The position numbers were made by a program, and so were the translations under genes. A DNA stretch of 51,239 nucleotides from Rugosimonospora acidiphila (lineage in GTDB: Bacteria; Actinomycetota; Actinomycetes; Mycobacteriales; Micromonosporaceae). Positions 7,372 to 16,887 of the stretch are shown piece by piece. Where the stretch lies: the NCBI RefSeq assembly GCF_039543385.1, contig NZ_BAABJQ010000049.1:1-51239 (forward strand), in the 5' to 3' direction. Under the pieces are notes generated by a model. That model made no database searches and was not told the DNA's origin. It saw only the letters and a program-made list of their open reading frames with translations. Every line of letters begins with the position of its first letter. Positions within the stretch are counted from its first letter, which is position 1.

Positions 7372-10206
7372 GTGCGTCCGTCCCGTCGATTACTGGCGCT
7401 CGCTTTGATGCTGGTGGCGACCACAACCCTGGTGGCACCGGCTGCGGCAGCGTCCGCCGACCCACCGTCCACCGTGTACGTGAACTCCGGCGTCACGTGC
7501 GACGACTCCGGTTCCGGTACCGAGGACCTGCCGTTCTGCAACCTTCAGCCCGCCGCCGACCAGGCGGTCGCGGGGCAGACCATCGTGGTCGCCCCTTCGC
7601 CAGCGGAGTACGGGTCGGTGACCATCTCGCGCTCGGGGACGCCTGGCGCGCCGATCACGTTCACCTCCATCGGCAAGCAGAAGCCCGTCCTGCTCGGCGC
7701 CGTCAGCCTCGCCGGCGTGCACGACGTCACGTTCTCCGGGATCCAGGTGATCGGCCTTGGCGGCACGGCCGCCATCGGGGTGACCGGCTCGACCGACGTG
7801 ACGATCGACCGGGCGCTCCTGCAGCCGGCGAGCGGAAACACCGCGGCGAGCGGCGTCACCATCGACGGCGACTCGTCCGGCGTAACGGTGTCAAAGAGTG
7901 AGATCCAGGGGTTCCAGGGCCCGATCGTTCGGGTCGACCCGGGCGCCTTACACGTCACGGTGACCACCAACGTCCTACAGGCTCACGGATCCGGGGGCGT
8001 GGCGATTCACGGTGCGGTGGACGCCGCGGTCACCGGCAACGCGTTCACCGCCGGATGTGGCGGCTACATCACCATCGACGGCGGGGCCTCGGCGACGGTG
8101 GAGAACAACGTGTCCAACGTCACAACGGGGACCGGCTGTCCGTCGCCGACCGTAGGGCTTTCGGTAGACGCCGACTCAGCGGCCGGCGTGCACGCCGACT
8201 ACAACGCGTACCGCACGTTGGCCCCGGCGGTCGAGGATGACTGGGGCGGCACAACCTACCCGACCGCCGCCGCCTTCCAGACGGCCACCGGGCAGGGAGC
8301 GCACGACCTCGATCTGAGCACGGCCGCGGGGTCCATACCTCCGGAGAACTCACCGCTGCTCGACTCGGCGGACGCGAACGCACCCGGCGAACTGTCCACG
8401 GACTTCAACGGCAACCCGCGGGCCGATGACCCGCTGGTGGCCGACACCGGCATCGGGACGCCGGCAGCGGACCGGGGCCCGTACGAGCGGCAGGATCTGA
8501 TTGGCCCGGTCGTCGCGATGACTCCGGTGGAGGGTCTGGCGCCGCTGGCCACGACGTTCAAGGTCACCTCGAGCGGCACCAGCCCCTGGAACGAGCCGGT
8601 CTCCTACACGGTGGACTTCGGCGACGGCGGTGGCAGCATGCCGGTGGCGTCGGGCGATGTCCTTTCCCACACGTACCGGACCCCGGGCGTGTACACCGAG
8701 ACCACGACCGCCGCCGACACCGGCGGCACCCGGTCAACCGCCACGCAGACGGTGACGGTCGGCACCGTCGCTCCGCCGAAGGTCACCATGGCCCTGGGAG
8801 CGGAGACGTTCACGAATCCGGCGCTCGGCCAGACCGAGATCCTGCCGGGTTATGCGGGCGGGACGGTCACCGTCTCGGAACCCTGGGAGGTGAGCAGCGC
8901 GGTGATCGACTGGGGCGACGGCGCCACCTCTGACCTCGCCACGGATACCGCCACCATCTCGATCAGCCACGGGTACTCGGTCGTGGGCAGCTACCCCGTC
9001 ACGCTGACGGTGACGGACCGGCTCGGCCGCGTCTCGACGGCCAGCGGCACGGCGACCGCGGGAGACGCCTTCTCACGCACCGTCGACGATCCGAAGCGGG
9101 TCTACGACAGCCGCAGCGGTGGTGGGGTCGACAAGGTGCCGGCCGGTGGGGTTGTGAAGCTGTCTCTCGACCAGCTCAACGCCGGGTTCGGCGAGGCGGA
9201 CGGCGCGCTGGTGAACGTGACGGTGACCAACGCGAAGTCCTCCGGGTTCATCGCGGTGTACCCCGACGGCACCCCCACCCCGACCACCTCCAATGTGGAC
9301 TACGCGGCCGGGCAGACCGTGGCCAACCACGCCCTCGCGTTGGCCGGCGGCGACGGCATCGTGGACTTCTACAACCACAGCACCGGACCCGTCGACCTCA
9401 TCGTGGACACCTACGGCTTCCAGACCCACGGAGAGGTCGGGGACACCTACCAGCCCGCCGGCCCCGTCCGGGTGCTGGACACCCGCAGCGGCCTGGGCGC
9501 TCCGGCCGGCGCGGTCGCCTCGAAGGACACCGTCACCTTCCAGGTCGCCGGCACCAACGGCGTACCGGCCGACGCCGCCGAAGTGGTGATGAACCTGACC
9601 GCCACCGACACCAAGTCCGCCGGGTTCCTCACCGCGTACGCCCACGGCACCACGCGACCGGGCATCTCCAACGCCGACTGGACCACCGGCCAGACCGCCT
9701 GTTCCCTGGTCGTGATTCCACTGACCGACGGCAAGGTCACGCTCTACAACTCCGGACCCGGCACCGCCGACTTCCTCGCCGACCTGGTCGGCTACTACAA
9801 CCAGTACGGCGACGCGTCGGTCTTCCTACCGTCTGCGCCGCAGCGGCTGCTGGACACCCGATCCGGGCTCGGGTCCAATGGTCAGATCGCGAAACTGCAA
9901 CCGGGTCAGACCATCACCCTGCCGGTCGCCTCACACGTCAACGCCCCGGCCGCCGGAGTCTCCGCCGTCGAAATCAACCTGACCACCACCAACGAATCCT
10001 CCCCCGGCTACATCACCGCCTACCCGCACGGCGCCGCGCGACCGACCACGTCCAGTGTGGACTTCGCCGGCGGCCAGACTGTGGCGAACATGGCCATCGT
10101 CCCGGTCGGCGCCAACGGATCCATCGACCTCTACAACGGCGGCGGAGCAACCGTCGACCTGCTCGTGGACCTCTACGGCGGCTACTACCAGTACCCGTCG
10201 AACTGA
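7372..10206 (+). CDS. Secreted beta-helix / PKD protein with three C-terminal repeats
   Basis: A 944-residue exported protein. The frame is open much further upstream, but GTG 7372 has GAGGAGG four bases before it and is followed by a clear signal peptide (about 1-30). The N-terminal third (about 35-320) has the short alternating strands of a right-handed parallel beta-helix (VTIDRALLQP, VTVSKSEIQG, VTTNVLQAHG). Two PKD-like domains follow (VDFGDGGG..HTYRTPGVYTET and IDWGDGA..SHGYSVVGSYPVTLTV). The C-terminus has three tandem units of about 125 residues. Each opens with RVYDSRSG, RVLDTRSG or RLLDTRSG, and each ends VDTYGF, DLVGYY or VDLYGGYY. These repeats recur in secreted actinobacterial proteins and probably bind the wall or a glycan. 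No catalytic residues can be named. Confidence 0.82.
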   Translation: MRPSRRLLALALMLVATTTLVAPAAAASADPPSTVYVNSGVTCDDSGSGTEDLPFCNLQPAADQAVAGQTIVVAPSPAEYGSVTISRSGTPGAPITFTSIGKQKPVLLGAVSLAGVHDVTFSGIQVIGLGGTAAIGVTGSTDVTIDRALLQPASGNTAASGVTIDGDSSGVTVSKSEIQGFQGPIVRVDPGALHVTVTTNVLQAHGSGGVAIHGAVDAAVTGNAFTAGCGGYITIDGGASATVENNVSNVTTGTGCPSPTVGLSVDADSAAGVHADYNAYRTLAPAVEDDWGGTTYPTAAAFQTATGQGAHDLDLSTAAGSIPPENSPLLDSADANAPGELSTDFNGNPRADDPLVADTGIGTPAADRGPYERQDLIGPVVAMTPVEGLAPLATTFKVTSSGTSPWNEPVSYTVDFGDGGGSMPVASGDVLSHTYRTPGVYTETTTAADTGGTRSTATQTVTVGTVAPPKVTMALGAETFTNPALGQTEILPGYAGGTVTVSEPWEVSSAVIDWGDGATSDLATDTATISISHGYSVVGSYPVTLTVTDRLGRVSTASGTATAGDAFSRTVDDPKRVYDSRSGGGVDKVPAGGVVKLSLDQLNAGFGEADGALVNVTVTNAKSSGFIAVYPDGTPTPTTSNVDYAAGQTVANHALALAGGDGIVDFYNHSTGPVDLIVDTYGFQTHGEVGDTYQPAGPVRVLDTRSGLGAPAGAVASKDTVTFQVAGTNGVPADAAEVVMNLTATDTKSAGFLTAYAHGTTRPGISNADWTTGQTACSLVVIPLTDGKVTLYNSGPGTADFLADLVGYYNQYGDASVFLPSAPQRLLDTRSGLGSNGQIAKLQPGQTITLPVASHVNAPAAGVSAVEINLTTTNESSPGYITAYPHGAARPTTSSVDFAGGQTVANMAIVPVGANGSIDLYNGGGATVDLLVDLYGGYYQYPSN

Positions 10207-10228
10207 CGGCACGGTCGCGACCGGTGGG

Positions 10229-11041
10229 TCAGCGGGGTGCCGGCTCCACCAGGCCGGTATCCCAGATCCACTGGTCGCGACCGACGTCGACGGTCGTCCC
10301 GCACCGGTACCGCAGGAGGTCGTGCGCCGCCTCGCGGCTCAACTCCGGGTGGTCGATCGGCCGCCGGTGGCCGGCGTCGACGTTGTAGTACAGCCGCCCG
10401 TCCGCCCAGTAGTCGCGCCGAAAATCCGTGCCCCACTGGGAGTTGCTTCCCCAGGCGTGGGACAGGTCGAGCACCGGACGGTGATGCCGCCGCCACGCCC
10501 AGTACAGAGTGGACCGTTCGGCGACCTCGGGTACCAGCCGGTTGGCTCCGGCCCGAACCATCACGCCGGCCCGAGTCACCAGCATCGACCCGGCGAACAG
10601 ACCGGGCCACCGCTGCCCCACCAGCCGTACGGGCTCGTCGGGGTCACCGGCCGGAAGCACCTCCACGATCTCATGGAGGAACGGGTGGAACTCCTCCTCC
10701 TCGATCCGGCGGCAGCCCAGCGCCGCACCGAACGCCCCGTAGCCGGGGTGGGGCCGGACCGAGCCCACCGGGCCCGGGTCGCCGGTGACGGGCGGCGCGA
10801 TCAGCAGGTCCAGCACCCTGCTCAGCACGTACAGGGTCTCCAGCGGCGTGTGGTGGGTCGGATCCCTGGGAACGACGACCGACCTGTTGTCCGCGTGTCC
10901 GATCCGGTGCAGCTCCGCGACGGCCGGCGCGTTCGCCTCGACCCACGGCAGCAGCACGTCGCCCTCCCACCCGCCCGGGTCGGATTCGCGCAGCGCGTCG
11001 AACAGCCCCCGCCACCGCTGCCAGCTTGCCCGATCGAACAC
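10229..11041 (-). CDS. Conserved hypothetical protein, unrecognised
   Basis: A 270-residue soluble protein that I do not recognise. The start is set at GTG 11041 (VFDRASWQRW), where coding-like sequence begins; the upstream part of the frame overlaps the opposite-strand serine hydrolase and is a shadow. It is rich in Trp, His and Arg, with conserved-looking blocks such as HHTPLETLYVLSRVLDLL, CRRIEEEEFHPFLHEIVEVL and SNSQWGTDFRRDYW. There is no signal peptide or transmembrane helix. It is divergent from the serine hydrolase, with about 115 bp between the starts. The start is uncertain because the ribosome site is weak. Confidence 0.65.
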   Translation of the reverse strand: MFDRASWQRWRGLFDALRESDPGGWEGDVLLPWVEANAPAVAELHRIGHADNRSVVVPRDPTHHTPLETLYVLSRVLDLLIAPPVTGDPGPVGSVRPHPGYGAFGAALGCRRIEEEEFHPFLHEIVEVLPAGDPDEPVRLVGQRWPGLFAGSMLVTRAGVMVRAGANRLVPEVAERSTLYWAWRRHHRPVLDLSHAWGSNSQWGTDFRRDYWADGRLYYNVDAGHRRPIDHPELSREAAHDLLRYRCGTTVDVGRDQWIWDTGLVEPAPR

Positions 11042-11156
11042 GCCGCCCCCATCGATTGATCCCTCTGCTCGCGGTACCGCGCGGGCGCCCGGCGTCCGGT
11101 TCGTCCGCGCCGTCGGGTATACCTTAATGATCAATGAATCCTGGGGAGGAAACCGC

Positions 11157-12833
11157 ATGACCGGAGTACGCCGTCGTTCCTTCATGAAACTGGCCGGCGC
11201 GGCGGGCGTCGCGGCCGGCGCGGCGGGGGTCGCCTCGGCGCTGGCACCCGCCGGCCGGGCCGCCGCGATGCCCTGGCCGCCCGGCAGCGGCACCGCCGGC
11301 TCGCTGCGCCAGCAGGTGCACATGTCCGGGCCGGCCTCGCCGGGCATGGACAGTTTCGACGACACCATGGTCAGTTTCATGGAGGACCGCCGCATCACCT
11401 CCGGGTCGCTCGCGGTCACCACGGGCGGGAGGCTCGTCAAGGCGACCGGCTACAGCGTCAACTACGGCCTACAGGAGCCAGAGCCGTGGCAGCTGATCCA
11501 GCCGAGCACCCTGTTCCGGGTCGCGAGCATCAGTAAGCCGATCACGGCGACCGCGATCAGCCGCCTGGCGCAGGACGGCCGGCTGGACCTGAACCAGCCG
11601 ATCGGGCAGCTGGTCGACCTGACCCCGCCGCCCGGACAGACCGCCGACTCTCGACTGGCCCAGACCACGATCCGCCGGGTGCTGCAGCACCTCGGCGGCT
11701 TCGGCGACCCAACGGTCACCGGCTTCGACCCGATGCTCGCCGACCGGACCATCAGCCAGTTCTTCGGTACCCCGCTGCCGGTCAGCCAGCAGCAGATCAT
11801 CGAGTACAACTCCGGACGGCCGTTGACCCACGCACCGGGTACCGCCTACGGCTACAGCAACTACGGGTACATGCTGCTCGGGCGGGTCATCGAGGCGATC
11901 ACCGGCCAGTCCTACGGCGACTATGTCCAGCAGGCGGTGCTGGGCCCGTTGGGCATCACCGACATGCGCCTCGGCCGCACCGCGGCGGATCTGGCGCTGC
12001 CGACCGAGTCGCCCTATTACGACCCGAAGACCGCGGTCACCGTGCTCGACCCGTCGGGCACGATCGTGCCCACCCCGTACGGCGGCGAGTTCAACCTGGA
12101 GAACCACAACGCCAACGGCGGTTGGCTGGCCACCGCGGTGGACCTGGTGCGCTTCGCCACCATCTTCGACCTGCCGGCCGGCACCAACGTGCTCAACCAG
12201 GCGTCGGTCACCGCGACGTTCGCGAAGCCGGAGACCGGGGTCAACGCCGACGGGTGGTACTACGGCTACGGCTGGGACGTGCGGCCGACCGCGGGTGGCG
12301 TCGGGTACAACTCCTGGCACAACGGGGCCCTCGACGGCACCTGGACGTGGCTGGTGCGCACGTACAACGGGTGGAGCTGGGCGGCGCTGTTCAACCAGCG
12401 CGACGACCCCTCGGACCCGACCGGGTCGACGTACTCGGCCATCGACTCGGCGCTGTGGACGGCGGCCGACGCGGTGACCTCCTGGCCGACCGGCGACCTG
12501 TTCCCGCAGTACTTCTCGGGTCCCGTGGGCGCGGTGAGCACGCCGGTGGGTCAGCTCATCGCGGCCCAGGCACTGGGTGCGTGCAACGACCTCGGCGCGA
12601 ACGTCACGGTCACCGTGACGGCCGGCATGCCGAGCACCTCCTACACGGTCAACGGCGGCGGGATCAGCACCCCCGTCACGTTCCGCACCGGAGCGAAGGG
12701 CAACGGCAGCGCGGTGGTGACCAACGTGAAGCCGCCGGTCGGCTGGACCGGTTCCGCGCCCATCACGGTGAGCGCGGCCGGCAAGACGGGTACCGTCAAC
12801 GCCTCGATCGCCTGCGCCGACCCGCGCGGATAG
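11157..12833 (+). CDS. Tat-exported serine hydrolase (class C beta-lactamase fold)
   Basis: A 558-residue protein. ATG 11157 has GGGGAGGA upstream and gives a twin-arginine signal (RRRSFMKLAGAAG). The beta-lactamase/transpeptidase domain covers about 65-440. Ser124-Ile-Ser-Lys127 is the SxxK nucleophile motif, Tyr233-Ser-Asn235 is the YxN motif, and a His-Asn-Gly (WHNGALDG) occupies the KTG position. The family includes D-Ala-D-Ala peptidases, esterases and 6-aminohexanoate hydrolases, so the substrate is open. Residues 450-558 form an extra beta-rich tail (NVTVTVTAGMPSTSYTVNGGG) that may anchor the protein or bind a ligand. It is a single-gene unit ending in a strong hairpin. Confidence 0.88.
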   Translation: MTGVRRRSFMKLAGAAGVAAGAAGVASALAPAGRAAAMPWPPGSGTAGSLRQQVHMSGPASPGMDSFDDTMVSFMEDRRITSGSLAVTTGGRLVKATGYSVNYGLQEPEPWQLIQPSTLFRVASISKPITATAISRLAQDGRLDLNQPIGQLVDLTPPPGQTADSRLAQTTIRRVLQHLGGFGDPTVTGFDPMLADRTISQFFGTPLPVSQQQIIEYNSGRPLTHAPGTAYGYSNYGYMLLGRVIEAITGQSYGDYVQQAVLGPLGITDMRLGRTAADLALPTESPYYDPKTAVTVLDPSGTIVPTPYGGEFNLENHNANGGWLATAVDLVRFATIFDLPAGTNVLNQASVTATFAKPETGVNADGWYYGYGWDVRPTAGGVGYNSWHNGALDGTWTWLVRTYNGWSWAALFNQRDDPSDPTGSTYSAIDSALWTAADAVTSWPTGDLFPQYFSGPVGAVSTPVGQLIAAQALGACNDLGANVTVTVTAGMPSTSYTVNGGGISTPVTFRTGAKGNGSAVVTNVKPPVGWTGSAPITVSAAGKTGTVNASIACADPRG

Positions 12834-12860
12834 TCACCGGCACGGTCCCGACCACACCAC

Positions 12861-12890
12861 GGACGGCCGCCCCACGCGGGGCGGCCGTCC
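12861..12890. terminator. Bidirectional hairpin terminator
   Basis: A perfect 13-bp stem (12861-12873 with 12878-12890) has loop ACGC. It separates the serine hydrolase from the convergent sugar-transporter operon. Confidence 0.7.
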
Positions 12891-12920
12891 GGTCTTCGCA
12901 GCCCGGGCGTCGATGAGGGT

Positions 12921-13949
12921 TCAGCGGCGCCCGCGCCCGAAGTAGCTGGCTCTCAGGCGGTCGAGCAGGATCGCGACGCCGAGCACACCGCCCTGCACGA
13001 CCTGCTGGTAGTAAGGGCTGACGTGCAGCGCCAGCAGCCCGTTGGCGATGAACTCCAGCAGGATCGCGCCGGCTGCGATGCCGGTGATGCGGCCCTCGCC
13101 GCCGAACAGGGACACGCCGCCGACCACGGCCGCGGCGATGGCGATGAGTTCCCAGCCGGCGCCCACGGAGGGGTCGGCGACGTTCATCCGGCCGATGACC
13201 AGGACACCGACGACGGCGGCGAGCACCGAGCTGGCGACGTAGGTGGCCACTATCCGGCGGCGCACCGGGATTCCGGCCAGCCGGGCGGCCTCCCGGTTGC
13301 CGCCGACCGCGTAGATCTGCCGGCCGACGTACGTGCGCTCCATGACGAACCAGGCGATGAGCACCACCGCGACGAAGAACAGCGCCGGCACCGGCACCCG
13401 ATCGATGTAGTAGGCGCTGAGGTTGCCGAACACCGACGAGATGCCGTTGATGGGGGTACCGCTGGTGATGGCCAGCGAGAGTCCCTGCGCGACGGTGTAC
13501 GTCACCAGCGTGATGACGAACGGCGGCACGTTCAGCCGGGTGACCATGGTCCCGTGCCAGAGCCCGACGGCGGCGCAGACGACCACGGTGAGCAGGATCG
13601 CCACCCCGGCCGGCATGCCCTGGTTCACGTTGAACCAGGCGGCGAGGATGCCGGCCAGGCCGGCCAGCGCGCCGACGGACAGGTCGATGCCGCCGGTCAT
13701 GATGACCAGCGACTCGCCGACCGCCAGGATGCCCACCTGGGCCAGGTCCCGCCCCATCACCTGCAGGTTGCCCGTGCTGGAGTAGGTCGGTGCCTTGGCG
13801 GCGATGATGGCGAAGACGACCACGCAGGCGATGATGACGCCGGCCTCCGGCGACTCGGCGAGCCTGCGCGCCAGGCGGCCCACGGTGGAGGAGGCCGCTT
13901 TCGCCGGCGGCGTGGTCTCCTTCGGGACGAGCGTGTTCTGCGCGCTCAT
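12921..13949 (-). CDS. CUT2 sugar ABC transporter permease (RbsC-like)
   Basis: A 342-residue inner-membrane permease with about eight to ten hydrophobic helices. ATG 13949 has GGAG upstream. The motif GGIDLSVGALAGLAGILAAW near residues 80-100 and the cytoplasmic loop GGNREAARLAGIPVRRRIVATYV are signatures of the ribose/xylose/galactose (CUT2) permease family. It is the last gene of a minus-strand operon after the binding protein and the ATPase. The unusual 88-bp gap before it is filled by a 16-bp tandem repeat. The sugar cannot be named from sequence. Confidence 0.92.
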   Translation of the reverse strand: MSAQNTLVPKETTPPAKAASSTVGRLARRLAESPEAGVIIACVVVFAIIAAKAPTYSSTGNLQVMGRDLAQVGILAVGESLVIMTGGIDLSVGALAGLAGILAAWFNVNQGMPAGVAILLTVVVCAAVGLWHGTMVTRLNVPPFVITLVTYTVAQGLSLAITSGTPINGISSVFGNLSAYYIDRVPVPALFFVAVVLIAWFVMERTYVGRQIYAVGGNREAARLAGIPVRRRIVATYVASSVLAAVVGVLVIGRMNVADPSVGAGWELIAIAAAVVGGVSLFGGEGRITGIAAGAILLEFIANGLLALHVSPYYQQVVQGGVLGVAILLDRLRASYFGRGRR

Positions 13950-13965
13950 GGTGCGGCTCCGTTCC

Positions 13966-14045
13966 TCACGGTGGTCTGGCCTCACGATGGTGGATTCTCA
14001 CGATGCTCGGATCTCACGGTGGTCAGGTCACACGGTGGTCAGGTC
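13966..14045. repeat. Five 16-bp direct tandem repeats between ATPase and permease genes
   Basis: Units of consensus TCACGGTGGTCAGGTC begin at 13966, 13982, 13998, 14014 and 14030, each exactly 16 bp apart. Copies 2 and 3 carry A for G (TCACGATG) and copy 5 starts ACACGG. The array fills nearly all of the intergenic space and overlaps the stop of the ATPase gene at its 3' end. Confidence 0.9.
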
Positions 14046-15586
14046 GCGGCGTCCGGGCTGTGACCGGTGCCGGCGGCGGCGGTCATGATGCGTTCCTTGG
14101 TGGCACTTGCGTGGTCGAAGACGGCGACGATCCGGCCGTGGTTCATCACCGCTATCCGGTGACAGATCGACAGCAGCTCCTCCAGTTCCGAGGAGGCCAC
14201 CAGCACCGCCGTCCCGTCGTTCGCGGCCCGGTCGATCAGGTCGTAGATCTCCGCCTTCGCGCCCACGTCGACCCCGCGGGTCGGCTCGTCGAGCAGCAGC
14301 AGCCGAGGCCGCATGGCGAAGGCCCGGCCGAACACCGCCCGCTGCTGGTTCCCGCCGGAGAGCGCGCCGATCGGCTGCTCCACCGACCGCATCCGGACCT
14401 TCACGCTCTGCGCGATCCGGTTCGCCTCCTCGCGCTGGCGACGGGTGCCGAGCAGGCCGCCGGTGCTGATGCGCTTGAGGATGGAGACCGTGACGTTGGC
14501 GCGGATCGGCGCGAACGTCACCAGGGACTGCTCCTTGCGGTCCTCCGGGATCAGCGCGATCCCCGCCGCCGCGCCGTCGCCCGGACCCCGCGGCGCGTAC
14601 CGCTGCCCGGCCAGCGACAGCTGCCCACCCGTGGCCGGCTGCGCGCCCGCCACCGTGTGGATGAGCCGGCTGCGCCCGGAACCCATCAGCCCGGCCACAC
14701 CCACGATCTCGCCGGCGTGCACGTCCAGGTCGAGCGGGCCCAGCCCGGCCGCGGTCAACCCGCGTACCCCGAGCACCACCTCGCCCTCCGGCGGGCGGCT
14801 CTTGCCCTCGGCGTGCCCGATCTCGCCGCCCACCATCTCCCGGATCAGCCGGTCCTCGGTGGCCTCGGCCGGTTTCAGGTCGGCGACCAGCCGGCCGTTG
14901 CGCAGCACGATGACGCGGTGGCTGACCGCGCGCACCTCGTCCAGGCGGTGCCCGATGAACAGCACCGTGCCGCCGCGCTGGGCGAGCTGCCGGGCCAGGC
15001 CCAGCACCATCTCGGCCTCGACCGGCCCGAGCGAGGAGGTCGGCTCGTCCAGGATCAGCAGCCGCGGCTCGCGCCCCCACGCCTTGGCGATCTCGATCAT
15101 CTGACGGGTCGGCACCGGCAGCGTGCGCACCTTACGGTGCACCGGGATCGCCTTCGGCGACAGGCCGATCTCGCGCAGCATCGCCTCGGCCTCGGCCCGC
15201 TGAGCCGGCCGGTCCACCAGTACCCGCCGCCGGGACTGCCTCGGCCGCCGACCCAGCAGCAGATTCTCCATCACGGACAGCTGGCCGACGAGCGGGAACT
15301 CCTGGGACACCATGGCCACGCCGGCCACGCCGGCGGCCTCGGTCGAGCCCGGAGGCAGCGGCACGCCGTCGATCTCGACGGTGCCGCCGTCCCGGTGCAC
15401 CGACCCGGCCAGGGTGCCCATCAGCGTGGACTTGCCGGCACCGTTCTCCCCCACCACGCCGATCACCTGGCCGGCGTGCAGGTCCAGGGTCGGCAGGTCG
15501 AGCACCCGGACCGGGCCGTACGACTTGTGGACGCCCCGCAGCCGCGCGGTGACCGCGCGGCCGGGGGCACCTTCCGGTACCGTCAT
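14039..15586 (-). CDS. CUT2 sugar ABC transporter ATPase, two nucleotide-binding domains (RbsA-like)
   Basis: A 515-residue fused ATPase that powers sugar import. Domain 1 (about 12-240) has Walker A GENGAGKST at about 46-54 and a Walker B LLILDEPTSSLG. Domain 2 (about 260-500) has a degenerate Walker A (GLMGSGRSRL), a signature LSGGNQQRA and Walker B LLLLDEPTRGVD. This asymmetry is normal in RbsA/MglA/XylG proteins. The gene starts 3 bases after the stop of the binding-protein gene, so the two are probably translationally coupled. Confidence 0.94.
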   Translation of the reverse strand: MTVPEGAPGRAVTARLRGVHKSYGPVRVLDLPTLDLHAGQVIGVVGENGAGKSTLMGTLAGSVHRDGGTVEIDGVPLPPGSTEAAGVAGVAMVSQEFPLVGQLSVMENLLLGRRPRQSRRRVLVDRPAQRAEAEAMLREIGLSPKAIPVHRKVRTLPVPTRQMIEIAKAWGREPRLLILDEPTSSLGPVEAEMVLGLARQLAQRGGTVLFIGHRLDEVRAVSHRVIVLRNGRLVADLKPAEATEDRLIREMVGGEIGHAEGKSRPPEGEVVLGVRGLTAAGLGPLDLDVHAGEIVGVAGLMGSGRSRLIHTVAGAQPATGGQLSLAGQRYAPRGPGDGAAAGIALIPEDRKEQSLVTFAPIRANVTVSILKRISTGGLLGTRRQREEANRIAQSVKVRMRSVEQPIGALSGGNQQRAVFGRAFAMRPRLLLLDEPTRGVDVGAKAEIYDLIDRAANDGTAVLVASSELEELLSICHRIAVMNHGRIVAVFDHASATKERIMTAAAGTGHSPDAAT

Positions 15587-15589
15587 CGC

Positions 15590-16708
15590 TCACCCGATCC
15601 CGAGCTGGCTCTCCAGGGCCTGGTACTGGCTCAGGTCGGACTGGGTGAGCAGCCCCACGCCGGAGCTGAGCGTGGTGCCGTCGGTCTCCAGGTACGGCTT
15701 GACGATCGCCATCGTGGCGTCCTTACCCAGCACCTTCACCGCGGCCATGATGTACGCGCCGGTGTAGCCCTGCTCGTAGGGCATCTGCACGACGGTGCCG
15801 GAGATGACGCCCGAGTTGATGAAGCCGATGGTCTGCGCGTCGGAGTCGTCGGAGATGATGTGCACCTTCCCCGCCTTGCCGGCCGACTGCACCGCCTGCG
15901 CCAGCGCCGGACCGTCATACGAGTACACGCCGTACAGCCCGGTGATGTCCGGGTTGTTGGCCAGGATCGTCTCCGCGTCCGAGGTCGCCGTGCTGGCCTG
16001 CAGGTTGTCGTTGACCTTCTGCGCCACGGTGATGCTGGAGCCCTTCAGCCCGTCCTCGAAGCCCTGGATCCGCTGGGTGGCGTTGGCCGCGGTCAGCGAA
16101 CCCACCAGGATGGCCACCTTGCCCTTGCCACCCAGTACCTGCTTCATCGCCTGGCCCGCCTGCAGCCCAGCGGTGTAGTTCGGCGTGCCCAGGTAGAGTC
16201 CGGCGGCATCGGTGTCCGGCAGGGGCGAGTCGACCGCCAGCACGAACACGCCCTTGCTCACGTCGTTGTGGATGGTGCCGGCCGCCGAGGTCGGGTCGAT
16301 CGCCGAGATGGAGTATCCGGTCACCCCCTGCGATTCCAGCGTCTCCAGCTCGGAGGTCTGCTCGGTCAGCTTCCCGTTCGGCGGCGCGAAGTAGGTGCAC
16401 TTGTTCTTCGCGATCCCCAGGTCGGTGCAGCCCTTCTGGAACCCGACCTGCCCCGCCTTCCAGTAGTCGGCGGCGACGTTGACGACCATCGCGATATTCA
16501 CGCCGGACAGGTCCTTGCCGGCCATGGCCGACTTCAGCTCCCCGTCGAGCTTGGTGAGGTTGTCCTGATTGAACGCCACCGTGCCCTGCAGCGGCGGGGT
16601 GCTCGCCGCCGGCGCGGACCCCGACGAACCACCGGGGTTCTTCGAACACGCAGCGGCGACTACCAGTACGGCGATCGCCGTCGCGACGGCGAGGTACTTC
16701 GTCTTCAT
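15590..16708 (-). CDS. Sugar ABC transporter substrate-binding lipoprotein (Peripla_BP_4)
   Basis: A 372-residue lipoprotein, first gene of the operon. ATG 16708 was chosen over the longer frame because AGAAGGG precedes it and a lipoprotein signal follows, with the modified Cys in VVAAACSKN. The body has the two-lobe periplasmic-binding fold of ribose-type proteins: VNIAMVVNVAADYWKAGQVGFQKGC-like opening, QGVTGYSISAIDPTSA, the hinge region GKGKVAILVGSLTAANATQR, and FVLAVDSPLPDTD. It delivers the sugar to the permease encoded downstream. No regulator or kinase lies nearby to show which sugar. Confidence 0.92.
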   Translation of the reverse strand: MKTKYLAVATAIAVLVVAAACSKNPGGSSGSAPAASTPPLQGTVAFNQDNLTKLDGELKSAMAGKDLSGVNIAMVVNVAADYWKAGQVGFQKGCTDLGIAKNKCTYFAPPNGKLTEQTSELETLESQGVTGYSISAIDPTSAAGTIHNDVSKGVFVLAVDSPLPDTDAAGLYLGTPNYTAGLQAGQAMKQVLGGKGKVAILVGSLTAANATQRIQGFEDGLKGSSITVAQKVNDNLQASTATSDAETILANNPDITGLYGVYSYDGPALAQAVQSAGKAGKVHIISDDSDAQTIGFINSGVISGTVVQMPYEQGYTGAYIMAAVKVLGKDATMAIVKPYLETDGTTLSSGVGLLTQSDLSQYQALESQLGIG

Positions 16709-16778
16709 TGCTGTGCCCTTCTGTATGGGGTGTGACGGGCAGTGGCGAGGCCGGGCCTCGGTCTTCCTCTCCACGAGC

Positions 16779-16786
16779 TGTTAGCG
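16779..16786 (+). promoter_or_regulatory. TGTTAGCG box in the sugar-operon leader
   Basis: A second copy of the TGTTAGCG half-site lies 110 bp from the one at the -10 box, inside the inferred 5' leader. It is followed by TTTCGCAAC, an imperfect opposite arm. This could be an auxiliary LacI-family operator, but the evidence is only the repeat. Confidence 0.4.
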
Positions 16787-16887
16787 TTTCGCAACCGGGA
16801 CGGCCGGCGTGGTGAGCCTCCTTCTCCGATGCTGATGTGCCACACGGGCCTCGACCCATCGATGACTCGACATGGCCTTGTGCAGAG

